Assembly (NCBI GenBank): GCA_021846565.1
Contig: JAJZWS010000001.1
Span: 1-64,000 of the forward strand
DNA length: 64,000 nt
Source: Bacillota bacterium
GTDB taxonomy: Bacteria; Bacillota; Sulfobacillia; Sulfobacillales; JAIMBI01
Reading direction: 5' to 3'
The notes beneath the pieces were generated by a model, which saw nothing but the letters and a program-made list of their open reading frames with translations, was not told the DNA's origin and made no database searches. Below are positions 1-8,167 of the stretch, piece after piece; position 1 is the stretch's first letter; each line of letters begins with the position of its first letter. The position numbers and the translations under genes were made by a program.

Positions 1-72
1 CTAGCGGCTGAGGGTCTGCCGGTCCTTGTGCAGCAGGTCGATCGAGATGTTGTAGTAAATGGCGAAAAACAT
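1..72 (-). CDS. 3' remnant of an unknown gene at the window edge
   Basis: The minus strand reads into a TAG stop at bases 3-1. The last residues include FFAIYYNISIDLL, and the frame stays open upstream to about base 125 without a convincing ribosome site. The ATG at 72 is only the nearest start. I do not recognise the family; given the decayed genes next to it, this is probably a fragment. Confidence 0.2.
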   Translation of the reverse strand: MFFAIYYNISIDLLHKDRQTLSR

Positions 73-362
73 CTTGGGCGTGGCCGTGATGGTTGGTGAC
101 CGATAGACGAGAGGATTCTGCGCGCGCGGGCGTTCGGTGCTGGCTCCCCGAAACATGCCCGCCCAGACTCCGGACGACCGTTGTCTTACATCTCAGTAAA
201 CGATACCTATGGAGAAGATCCTGTCATCAGAACGGTCGCGACCGCGCACATAGCGCCGGGCTGGGCCGTCACACTAAGGCGGCAGGCGGACGGGGAGGTG
301 CCGACACGAGCGACCCGAGTTGGCTGGTGGCGACCGACGCGGATAGTCACGGCGTGTTGGGC

Positions 363-905
363 ATGCGGCTGGCGCAGGCCGTGCCGGGCGAATGGTATGA
401 GCGGCGGATCGGGCGCTGGCCCGCCTACGCCAAGCGTCGTGACGGTGGGCGGCTTGCCGCCGAGGCGGCCCAACTGGCCCAGGCTTTGGCGCTTTATCTC
501 TGCCGCGACTACTGGCCGCGCGTGCTGACCGAGGCGGCCGCTGCTTTGCCCTGCGCCCCGGCCGAGGACTGGCGGGACCGTTCGGCGGTGTTGGCAGGGA
601 GCGCGAGACTAATCGAGGCCATCTACGGCTATGTGATTCGCCGCTCGCGTATCGTCATCCCGGGTTTGGTGCATGTCTGGCTTCCCGTAGCGTCCGGGGG
701 GATTTGCGAACGCCAGCTGTGGGCAGAGTGGTGCGAAGGCCCAGCCACCGAGGCGGCCGTGGACCGCGAGGAGGCGACCGAGCGCACGCTGGCCGGAGCC
801 CTCAACGATCGCCGCCGGCGAGCCGGGGGCTCCCCGTCCACAGGGTGGCCAGCACCACGAGGCAAATGCCCACCGCCAGCGCCAGGACCTCACGGTACCC
901 GATGA
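363..905 (+). CDS. hypothetical protein, possibly truncated
   Basis: The frame is open from about base 93, but only the stretch after about base 300 has the G/C-rich third positions of a real gene. ATG at 363 gives MRLAQAVPGEWYERR and then an alanine-rich helical stretch, with YGYVIRR near the middle. The tail overlaps the 3' end of the opposite-strand MFS remnant. No known domain is recognised. The start is unsure and the gene may be a fragment of something larger, since a more protein-like frame before base 290 (SYISVNDTYGEDPVIRT) lies in another phase. Confidence 0.35.
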   Translation: MRLAQAVPGEWYERRIGRWPAYAKRRDGGRLAAEAAQLAQALALYLCRDYWPRVLTEAAAALPCAPAEDWRDRSAVLAGSARLIEAIYGYVIRRSRIVIPGLVHVWLPVASGGICERQLWAEWCEGPATEAAVDREEATERTLAGALNDRRRRAGGSPSTGWPAPRGKCPPPAPGPHGTR

Positions 906-1250
906 GTCCCACCGAGAGCCCGTCGGCGACGGTGCCGACCAGAAGCCCGGTGGACGTGAGCATCCGCCACGCAACGCGGACGCGGCCCAGCACGCGATTG
1001 TCGGTTTCTGCCTGTTGCAGCATTGGCACGACCAAAGTACAGACTGTGCACTGTGGCGGCTGCCGCCAGGCGTGACCTCTCGGGATGTGACCGGAGGAAC
1101 CGGATCCTTGCCGCGGCGGCCTCCCTGATCGGCGAGGGCTTGTCCCCGGCCTGCGCGTCTGACGGCAGGCGGCGTGGCACCGAGGGTGAGCGTCGACACC
1201 AAGAACGACGCAGCATCCAGCGACCGGGTCGCGGCTCCGCCCAACCACTG
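802..1250 (-). pseudogene. MFS permease, C-terminal half (broken)
   Basis: Read on the minus strand, about 1244-1100 gives DAASFLVSTLTLG, typical of the segment after transmembrane helix 6 in MFS_3/EntS-like exporters. About 1040-802, in another phase, gives LGRVRVAWRMLTSTGLLVGT and a last hydrophobic helix before the stop at 802. The two pieces are out of frame, so the gene is frameshifted. The matching N-terminal half lies at 2782-3343 beyond the transposase gene, so this is one permease split in two. Substrate unknown. Confidence 0.6.
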
Positions 1251-1521
1251 AACAGTTCTCCATGCGGCTGAGCTGCACCCCGGCCCATGAAAAACAGGCC
1301 TTCGGGTCGTCCGTGGCGAAGCAGGCGCGGCGCTCCCGTGAGGCGGTCGGTTTCTCCGTGGTCCTGCGAGGCTGCGACAGAGTTTGACCCGGAGCGCCGT
1401 GGGGACCTCGCCTGGTTGCGGCCCCTCGGGGCGAGCACGCAGCAGAATCCATCCATAGGGCGTTATGCGCCGCCGACGGCCTTCACGTGAGTCGCGAGCG
1501 AGCAGGAAAGCCGGGAACCGG

Positions 1522-2737
1522 ATGGAGGTCGTCTTGGCCCGGTGCGCCGGGCTCGATGGCCACCAGACGACGGGGCGCCTGTGTCGTAGTCCGTCAAGGC
1601 CGCGACCCCCTGCGCGCCGTGGAGACGTTTGGCACCACCACCCCCGCGTGGCGGACGTTGCAGACCTGGGCGACCGAGCCCCGGGTGACGCCTGTGGCCA
1701 TGGAGTCCACCGCGAGTTACGGGAAGCCCGTCTTCAACCTGCGGGAAAGCCGGTTCACCCCGGGGCTCGTCAAGGCGGCGCCCATCCAGGCGGGGCCGGG
1801 TCGCCAGACCGACGTGAAGGATGCGGAGTGGATCGCGGATCGCTGGCCACAGGGGCTGCTGCGGCCGAGTTTCATGCCGGACCGGGCCCAGCGGAAACTG
1901 CGGGCACGGACCCGTCACCGCAAGAGCGTCATCGAGGAGCGGGCCCGCGAGCCCAACCGGATCCCAAAGGTGTTGGAGGGTGCCCACAGTAAGCTCGGGT
2001 CGGTCCTGAGCGACGTGCGCGGGGTCTCCGGGACCCGGCTCCTCGCGGCGCTCGCCGATCACGGACCCGGCGGCGCTGGCGGCGTGGGCGGATGAGCGCG
2101 TGCGCGCCTCGACCCCCGAACTGGTGGCGGCCCTCACGGGGCCGAGGGGCGCGCACGCGCGCTTCTTCTGGCAGCAACAGTTGCGGCACGTGGACGCCCT
2201 GGACACCCAGCTCCAGGCCTTGGATGCGGAGGAGGCGACCCGGCGGGTCCCTTTGGGGGCAACCCGGGAGCTCCGGGAGAGCCTCCCGGGGGTAAAGACC
2301 CAGGTGGCCGAGACCATCCTGGCGGAGGTGGGCCCGACGGTGACGACGTTCCGGAGTGCCGCCGCGCGGGCGCAGGGGATCGGCCTGGCGCCCGGGAACC
2401 ATGAGAGCGCCGGCAAACGCTTAGCCGGCCGCACCATCCCCGAACCGGGCCCTCCGCGCGACCCTGGTGGAGGCGGCCACCGGCGGGCCGCACGCAAGCG
2501 ACCAACCTGGGGGCGCCGCATCGCCGGATGGTTTCCACCCCGGGGAAGAAACGGGCGGCCGTCCTCAGGGCGCACACCCTCGCGGTGGATCTCTGGTACC
2601 TCCTCGCGCGCCAGACCCCCTACGCGGATCTGGGGGTGGACGCCTTGGACCGGCGGGACCCAGACCGGGTGCGGCGCCACGCCGTGAAACGCTTGGAAAC
2701 CCTCGGGTACGAAGTCACCCTCACCCCCGCCTCGTAA
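1522..2737 (+). pseudogene. IS110-family transposase, frameshifted
   Basis: IS110 transposases are DEDD recombinases with a C-terminal transposase_20 domain. The translation follows the family from end to end: LARCAGLDGHQ at the start (ATG 1522), VAMESTASYGKPVF, RQTDVKDAEWIADRW, ERAREPNRIPKVLEGA, LPGVKTQVAETILAEVG, LAPGNHESAGKR, GKKRAAVLRAH, and VKRLETLGYEVTLTPAS at the stop. The pieces lie in changing phases, with breaks near 1575, 2055, 2445 and 2485, so the element cannot make its own full-length transposase. It sits between the two halves of the opposite-strand MFS gene. IS110 elements often lack terminal inverted repeats, and none was found, so the exact element ends are undefined. Confidence 0.85.
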
Positions 2738-2781
2738 CCGGCGGGCGGGGAGCGCCTGCGCCCGGAGGGCCCGGGCGGGCG

Positions 2782-3343
2782 TCAGCGTGGGCTGCGCGTC
2801 GTCTCTCGGCCTGCTTTTCGGAGCAGAGAGCCCGCCGCACCAAAGGCTGCGGCCTCCGCCACAGAATACGCGGTGGCGATCGCTGCGTAGGCGCTCAACA
2901 GCGCGTTGCGCGGGACGACCGTGGGCAGGAACGCGCCGTAGGCGCTGTCCAATGGGGCCGACCCCCTCGAGAGCACCGCCGCCACGGCGACGACGCACCC
3001 CCGGTCAGGCGGTTGGCCACCAAAAGCAGGGGAATGAGGCCGACCAACCCGCGCGCAGGCTGTCCACCACCACCAGTATGGTGCGGCGAGGCCAGTCGAC
3101 CACCCACCCCTCGCGATGCCCGGCAGGATTTCCGCGACCCGCACCCAGGTCACCTGCAGCGGCGTGGCAGCCAGCGTGAGGATAAGGACAAACGGGAGCA
3201 CGAGGCGGGTCACCAGGGAACCCAGTACGGAAAGCGTCTGACCGACGAGGACGCTCCGAAAGCCTCGGTGGGCGTCGGGGTTTGGCGTCAGGAAGGACGC
3301 CGGCCACGAGGTGACGCGGGCAAGGCGCGACCGCCTGTGACAA
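2782..3343 (-). pseudogene. MFS permease, N-terminal half (broken)
   Basis: On the minus strand, separate phases give RLVLPFVLILTLAATPLQV, then WPRRTILVVVDSLRAG, then LVGLIPLLLVANRL, then DSAYGAFLPTVVPRN with SVAEAAAFGAAGSLL. The last motif is the usual MFS_3/EntS-like signature between helices 4 and 6. The order and content match the N-terminal half of one transporter whose C-terminal half lies at 802-1250. At least two frameshifts are needed as well as the IS110 interruption. Confidence 0.6.
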
Positions 3344-3539
3344 TCCCTCGATCCTCCGACCGACCGACGGCGCGAGCCAACGCGGGCGCCTCTCTGGGCG
3401 CCTTGGTCGATTGCCGATAGGGTGGCATTGCTGACCGATGTGTCAGCGGAGGAGGAACGGACGGAGTGGTGTCACCAGCGTCTCCCCTTGCTCCGGTCCC
3501 GAGCCGCGGAACGTGGAGTCAGTATATCAATGACCCTGG
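3344..3539. other. non-coding stretch before the thrS promoter
   Basis: No open frame with a ribosome site or coding-like composition was seen here. It separates the decayed MFS gene from the thrS promoter. Confidence 0.4.
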
Positions 3540-3568
3540 TTGCCAGTCAGGCGGCCAGCTGGTACGAT
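3540..3568 (+). promoter_or_regulatory. promoter of thrS
   Basis: TTGCCA at 3540-3545 and TACGAT at 3563-3568 are 17 bases apart, a good sigma-A-type match. It lies just ahead of the T-box leader, so transcription should begin near 3575. Confidence 0.6.
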
Positions 3569-3574
3569 GGGGCA

Positions 3575-3800
3575 TGCGACGATGATCAGGATGCGTGACG
3601 GACGAGCAATCGCCAGCGAGGCGGGCCGTGGCTGGAAACCCGCCGGTTGTGACCGTCGCCGACCCCCTGGGAGTTGCTGTCGAGGCCGCGCGATGCGGAT
3701 AAGGCAGCCGGTGCGAGCCGTTACCGTCGATGTGAGTGGGGCAACCCAAGCAAGGTGGAACCGCGGGCGCCGCCCGCCCTTGTGGGCGGGTTTTTTTGTG
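3575..3800 (+). promoter_or_regulatory. T-box leader of thrS
   Basis: A structured leader of about 225 bases ends with the conserved T-box sequence AAGGTGGAACCGCG at 3752-3765, followed at once by a terminator hairpin. In T-boxes an uncharged tRNA pairs with this region and stabilises an antiterminator. Threonine specificity is inferred from the downstream gene; I did not assign the specifier codon. Confidence 0.85.
3773..3797 (+). terminator. T-box terminator of thrS
   Basis: Stem CCCGCCC/GGGCGGG with a short loop, followed by seven T at 3791-3797. It overlaps the sequence that would form the antiterminator with the T-box at 3752-3765, so it is the regulated terminator. Confidence 0.85.
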
Positions 3801-3845
3801 CGCGCGCGTGGCTGGCGTGATGGAGGGCTGTGAGGAGGAGCGAAT

Positions 3846-5774
3846 GTGGCGGAAGCCGTCAAGGTGCTGATTCAAGACGAGGCGGGCCAGGAAGAGGTGC
3901 TGGTCGAGTCCAGCGCCCCACTCGCTGCCGTGGTGCCAGGCCAAGATCCGTCGGTGCTGGCGGCTCGGGTGGCTGATGGGGTGGTGGACCTCACGCGCCC
4001 CGTGGGGGACGCGCGGCAGGTGCGCCTGCTGCGCTTTGCGGATGCCGAGGGGCGGCGGGTGTTTCGGCATTCCAGTGCCCACCTGCTGGCGCAGGCGGTG
4101 AAGCGTCTTTGGCCCGACGCCCGGCTGGGCACGGGTCCGGCACTGGAGGACGGGTACTACTACGACCTCAACCTGCCGGTGCCGCTAGCGGAGTCTGACC
4201 TGGGCCGCCTGGAGGCGGCCATGCGGGAGATTGCGGCCGAAGCCCTGCCCATCCGGCGGGAAGAGTTGTCGCGCGACCAAGCCCTGCGGTTGTTTCGGGA
4301 GCGCGGGGAAACCTTCAAGCAGCAAATCGTGGAGCGGATCCCCGACGGCACCCCGATCTCCGTGTACCGACAGGGGGAATTTGTGGACCTGTGTGCCGGC
4401 CCGCACGTCCCCCACACGGGCGTCCTGCAGGCGATCAAGCTGACCAGCGTCTCGGGGGCGTACTGGCGCGGTGACGAGCACGAGCCCATGATGACTCGCG
4501 TGTACGGGACCTCGTTCCCCTCGGAGGCCCAGCTGGAGGAACATCTCGAGCGGATTGAGGAGGCCAAGCGCCGGGACCACCGGCAGCTGGGCCAGCAGCT
4601 GGGGCTCTTTCAGTTCCGCGAAGAGAGCCCGGGTTTCGTGTTCTGGCTGCCCAAGGGACTTCGGCTGTTTCGTCGGATCGAAGAGGTTTCGCGGGTGCTG
4701 CAGGAGCCGCTGGGCTACGAAGAGGTGAGCACGCCCTGGATTTACAAGGACGTGCTGTGGAAGCGCTCGGGGCATTGGGACCACTACCAGGACAACATGT
4801 TTCTCGTCGAGCGGGGCGACGAGCACCTGGGGGTTAAGCCCATGAACTGTCCGGGCCATGCGCTGCTGTTTGGGTCTACGGTGCGCTCGTACCGCGAACT
4901 GCCGGTGAAGTGGGCGGAGTACGGCCCGCTCTCCCGCTTCGAGCGCAGCGGCACCCTGCACGGCCTGTTGCGTGTGCGCGGATTCCACCAGGACGATGCG
5001 CACCTGTTCGTGCGGCCCCAGCAGATTCAGGAGCAAATCAGCGAAGTGCTGGATCTGGTGGATCGGGTGTATGCCTTGTTTGGCATGACCGTCGAAGTGG
5101 TGTTCTCCACCCGCCCGGACGACTACCTGGGTGAGTTGGAAACCTGGGAAGACGCCGAGGGTCAGCTACGTGCGGCGTTGGCGGCGTGGGGTCGTCCGTA
5201 CCAGCTCAATCCGGGTGATGGCGCCTTCTACGGGCCCAAGCTGGACTTCAATGCCATTGACTCCCTGGGGCGCCGCTGGCAGACGTCGACGGTCCAACTG
5301 GACTACCAGATGCCTCAACAACTCGACATCTCGTATGTGGAGCAGGACGGCAGCCGCCAGCGGCCCGTCATGATTCACCGCGCGGTGCTGGGATCGGTGG
5401 AGCGGTTCATCGGCATCCTGACCGAGCACTACGCGGGTGACTTTCCGCTGTGGCTGGCGCCGCTGCAGGTGCGCGTGGTGCCGGTCACCGACGATGAGGC
5501 CGCCCGCGCACGCCAGCTGGTCGAAGACATGCGGTCTGCCGGCCTTCGGGCAGAAGTGGACGAACGCTCGGAGAAGTTGGGCAAGAAAATTCGCGATGGG
5601 CAGTTGGACAAGGTGCCCGTGTTGCTGGTGGTGGGGGCGCGGGAGCGGGAGGCCGGCACCGTGTCCGTGAGAAGCCGCTCCGGAGACAACGGGGTTTACG
5701 ATTGGCCCACGTATCTTGGCCAGTTGGGGGCGAGTGCCGCCATCCCGACCAGTCCCAGCGCCTCGCCGCGATAG
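3846..5774 (+). CDS. thrS: threonine--tRNA ligase
   Basis: Charges tRNA-Thr in the cytoplasm. The 642 residues have the usual full-length order: an N-terminal TGS domain (about 1-65), the HxxxH editing motif HSSAHLLAQ with the later CAGPHVPHTG, the class II core with MNCPGHALLF and RGFHQDDAH, motif 3 near HRAVLGSVERF, and a C-terminal anticodon-binding domain. The GTG start at 3846 follows GAGGAG at 3832-3837. Expression should be under the T-box leader. The next gene, infC, has its own promoter. Confidence 0.97.
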   Translation: MAEAVKVLIQDEAGQEEVLVESSAPLAAVVPGQDPSVLAARVADGVVDLTRPVGDARQVRLLRFADAEGRRVFRHSSAHLLAQAVKRLWPDARLGTGPALEDGYYYDLNLPVPLAESDLGRLEAAMREIAAEALPIRREELSRDQALRLFRERGETFKQQIVERIPDGTPISVYRQGEFVDLCAGPHVPHTGVLQAIKLTSVSGAYWRGDEHEPMMTRVYGTSFPSEAQLEEHLERIEEAKRRDHRQLGQQLGLFQFREESPGFVFWLPKGLRLFRRIEEVSRVLQEPLGYEEVSTPWIYKDVLWKRSGHWDHYQDNMFLVERGDEHLGVKPMNCPGHALLFGSTVRSYRELPVKWAEYGPLSRFERSGTLHGLLRVRGFHQDDAHLFVRPQQIQEQISEVLDLVDRVYALFGMTVEVVFSTRPDDYLGELETWEDAEGQLRAALAAWGRPYQLNPGDGAFYGPKLDFNAIDSLGRRWQTSTVQLDYQMPQQLDISYVEQDGSRQRPVMIHRAVLGSVERFIGILTEHYAGDFPLWLAPLQVRVVPVTDDEAARARQLVEDMRSAGLRAEVDERSEKLGKKIRDGQLDKVPVLLVVGAREREAGTVSVRSRSGDNGVYDWPTYLGQLGASAAIPTSPSASPR

Positions 5775-5925
5775 GCGCCAAGGCGTGCGCCGCGACCGGG
5801 CATGCTGGGGCTGGTGCGAGCGGGGCCGGGACCCGGCCCTCGTTGGGGTCCGCCATGCCGGGCCCGACCCAGCGGGTTCAGTGGGTAGCCCGGATAATGT
5901 TGGACGGTCGAGAGTCGATTCGCCA

Positions 5926-5954
5926 TTGCGCGGTGGGGGCGTCTGTGGTATTCT
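5926..5954 (+). promoter_or_regulatory. promoter of the infC-rpmI-rplT operon
   Basis: TTGCGC at 5926-5931 and TATTCT at 5949-5954, with 17 bases between them. It lies about 155 bases before the infC start, leaving room for a long leader. Confidence 0.65.
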
Positions 5955-5959
5955 CGCGC

Positions 5960-6108
5960 CGTGATAGTGAAGCAGAAGTTCGCTTCTCACCTGACGACGC
6001 CGTTGTTCAGGTTATCCGGCGGAATGCACGGGCGTTCCGGTTGGGGCGGGGAGTGACCCGTCCTGTTTTTGTTTGGGTGGCTAACTATTCATCCGGGGAG
6101 GGATCGCC
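5960..6108 (+). promoter_or_regulatory. structured leader of infC
   Basis: The leader can fold into a UUCG-capped hairpin (AGAAG/CTTCT, 5974-5987), a CCTGA/TCAGG hairpin (5990-6011), and a stem around GAATGC/GCGTTC in about 6020-6037. In other Bacillota the infC leader is bound by ribosomal protein L20, which the last gene of this operon encodes. That this leader works the same way is inference from position and folding. Confidence 0.5.
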
Positions 6109-6627
6109 ATAAAGGACCTCAGGGTCAACGACGAGATTCGTGCACGGGAAGTGCGACTGGTGGGTGACGGCGGCGAACAGTTGGGGATCGTCGCGCTCCG
6201 AGACGCGCTCCGGATGGCGGTGGAGCGTCGGGTGGACCTCGTCGAGGTGTCGCCCACGTCGCGGCCGCCCGTGTGTCGGCTGATGGATTACGGGCGCTTC
6301 AAGTACGAGCAGCAGAAGCGCGAGCGCGAGTCGCGGAAGAAGCAGCACGTGGTGTCCGTCAAAGAAATCAAGATGCGGCCAACGATCGACGACCATGACT
6401 ACGAATTCAAGAAACGCAATGCCGCCCGGTTCCTGGAAGAGGGCGACAAAGTCAAGGTGACGGTGACGTTTCGGGGTCGCGAGATTGTCCACTCCGAGCA
6501 TGCACGGGTGTTGTTGAACAAGATGGCCCAAGAGGTGGAGGCCCAGGGGCTCGTGGAGCGGGCCGCCCGGGTGGAGGGGCGCGCCATGATCATGATTCTG
6601 GCGCCCAAGAAAAGCGCCAACGCGTGA
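6109..6627 (+). CDS. infC: translation initiation factor IF-3
   Basis: IF-3 binds the 30S subunit and proofreads start-codon choice. The frame gives KDLRVNDEIRAREVRL at the N-terminus, the linker RFKYEQQKRERE, and the C-terminal domain with VKEIKMRPTIDDHDYE. There is no ATG, GTG or TTG at the right place: the conserved N-terminus begins at ATA 6109, six bases after GGGGAGGG (6095-6102). A rare AUU/AUA-type start is known for infC and allows IF-3 to limit its own synthesis. The GTG at 6151 would remove the conserved N-terminus. About 172 residues. Confidence 0.93.
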   Translation: MKDLRVNDEIRAREVRLVGDGGEQLGIVALRDALRMAVERRVDLVEVSPTSRPPVCRLMDYGRFKYEQQKRERESRKKQHVVSVKEIKMRPTIDDHDYEFKKRNAARFLEEGDKVKVTVTFRGREIVHSEHARVLLNKMAQEVEAQGLVERAARVEGRAMIMILAPKKSANA

Positions 6628-6684
6628 TCTGAACAACCGGCGCGCAATCAGCAGCGTATCTAACGTATTTAAGGATGTGGAGAC

Positions 6685-6885
6685 GTGCCCAAGATGAAGT
6701 CGCACCGCGGCGCCAAAAAGCGTTTGCGGGTCACCGGCACCGGGAAACTGGTGCACAAGCGCACCGGCCGCAACCACTTGCTGTACGGCAAGAGTGCCAG
6801 CCGCCGGCGTCGGCTCCGCAGCGCGTCCGGCTTGTCCAAAGGGGATGCCGCCCGGACCAAGGCGCTCATGCCCTACGACCAGTAG
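6685..6885 (+). CDS. rpmI: 50S ribosomal protein L35
   Basis: 66 residues, the normal length. The protein is very basic and has the family motifs KMKSHRGAKKR and TGKLVHKRTGRNHLL. It lies in the classic order infC-rpmI-rplT, with 57 bases after infC. Start GTG at 6685. Confidence 0.96.
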   Translation: MPKMKSHRGAKKRLRVTGTGKLVHKRTGRNHLLYGKSASRRRRLRSASGLSKGDAARTKALMPYDQ

Positions 6886-6944
6886 GCGCCGCGCTGCATG
6901 TTTGATCACCAGAACGGTCAACGGCTCGCTGAGGAGGAAACAGA

Positions 6945-7298
6945 GTGGCTCGGGTAAAGAATGGCATGGTGCGGCACCGGCGGCACAAAAAGATTCTCAA
7001 AATGGCCCGGGGGTATCGGGGGTCGCGCCATCGGCTGTTTCGGCCGGCCAACGAGGCGGTCCTCCATGCCCTGTGGTACGCGTACAAGCACCGCAAGAAG
7101 CGCAAGGGCGACTTTCGGCGTTTGTGGATTATTCGCATTAACGCGGCCGCGCGCATGCACGGGCTTACGTACAGCACCCTCATGTTTGGGTTGAAGCGGG
7201 CAGGCGTGACGCTGAACCGCAAGATGCTCGCGGACATGGCCGTACGGGACCAGGAGAGCTTCGGGCGGCTGGTGGGGATGGCCAAGGGTCGGCTCTAG
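6945..7298 (+). CDS. rplT: 50S ribosomal protein L20
   Basis: 117 residues, full length, with the L20 signatures RHKKILKMARGYRGSR and KKRKGDFRRLWI. L20 is an early 23S rRNA assembly protein and in other Bacillota also represses its own operon through the infC leader. GTG 6945 follows GAGGAGGAA. Confidence 0.97.
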   Translation: MARVKNGMVRHRRHKKILKMARGYRGSRHRLFRPANEAVLHALWYAYKHRKKRKGDFRRLWIIRINAAARMHGLTYSTLMFGLKRAGVTLNRKMLADMAVRDQESFGRLVGMAKGRL

Positions 7299-7300
7299 CC

Positions 7301-8089
7301 GTGGGCGTAGTGCTGCGTCCACTTGACGATCCGCAGAATAAAGTCGTGAAGGCGGCGACTCGCCTGGGCGTGAACCGTGAGGCTCGCGAGCGTGCGGGCC
7401 AGGCGCTGGTGGAGGGCCCGCACGCCGTCGAAGAGGCGCTGGCGCACGAGGTGGTTCTGCGCACTGTGCTGTACAGCGCACGGCTGTTGGACCGGCCCGG
7501 CGGGCGAGAGTTGCTGGATCGGACCACGTGGACCCGGGCCCGGATGATTTATGTCACCGACCGCGTGTTGGATACGGTGACGCAGGTGGAGTCGCATCAG
7601 GGCATCGCCGCCGTGGTGGGTTATGCCTTGCCGTTCGAGGCTCGCGTGCCGGCCGCGCCGGCCCTGGTGCTGGAGGCCGTGCAGGACCCGGCCAACCTCG
7701 GGGCGTTGGTTCGGTCGGCGGTGGCGTTCGGATTTCGCGTGGCGGTGACGCGCGGGTCGGTGGACCCGTTCAACCCCAAGGCATTTCGTGCGTCGGCGGC
7801 CACCATGTTTCGCGCGGGCCTAGTGCGTCTGGACTATGCCTGGGACGTGCCCGCCGGCGTGAGCCTAGTGGTTACCTCCCCGGAAGGCAACGTCCCCTAC
7901 ACCGACTGGGACTGGTCCCGCCCCACCGCGCTGGTGGTGGGCAATGAGGGCGCCGGGGTGTCGTCCGCCCTGGCCGACCGTGCGGTGGCCCGGCTCCGCA
8001 TCCCGATGACCTCGGGCACCGAGTCGTTGAATGTCGCGGCCGCTGGCGCCGTGATCATGGCCGACGCTTTTTGCCGCTACCCTTCCTGA
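7301..8089 (+). CDS. SpoU/TrmH-family RNA 2'-O-methyltransferase
   Basis: 262 residues. An N-terminal substrate-binding domain (about 1-105, with GQALVEGPHAVEEAL) is followed by the SPOUT fold. Motifs 1-3 are visible: QDPANLGALVRSAVAFG, ALVVGNEGAGVS, and the C-terminal ESLNVAAAGAVIM that forms the SAM-binding knot. The gene starts two bases after the rplT stop, where many Bacillota carry a 23S rRNA methyltransferase. It may be an RlmB/TsnR-like enzyme; the exact target nucleotide cannot be read from sequence. Confidence 0.88.
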   Translation: MGVVLRPLDDPQNKVVKAATRLGVNREARERAGQALVEGPHAVEEALAHEVVLRTVLYSARLLDRPGGRELLDRTTWTRARMIYVTDRVLDTVTQVESHQGIAAVVGYALPFEARVPAAPALVLEAVQDPANLGALVRSAVAFGFRVAVTRGSVDPFNPKAFRASAATMFRAGLVRLDYAWDVPAGVSLVVTSPEGNVPYTDWDWSRPTALVVGNEGAGVSSALADRAVARLRIPMTSGTESLNVAAAGAVIMADAFCRYPS

Positions 8090-8167
8090 CTGTCGAGCGC
8101 ATGCGCTGACGCCCGCCGTCGCACAGTAAGACATCCGTCAGCTGACGACGGCAGGAGGGTGTGGGTC

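Noticed and set aside
1463..2998. A 511-residue minus-strand frame across the IS110 transposase
   Set aside because: Low-complexity Arg/Pro/Gly sequence opposite a clear transposase; no motif supports it.
6151..6627. infC starting at GTG 6151
   Set aside because: This would remove the conserved RVNDEIRAREVRL N-terminus and leaves the good ribosome site at 6095-6102 unused.
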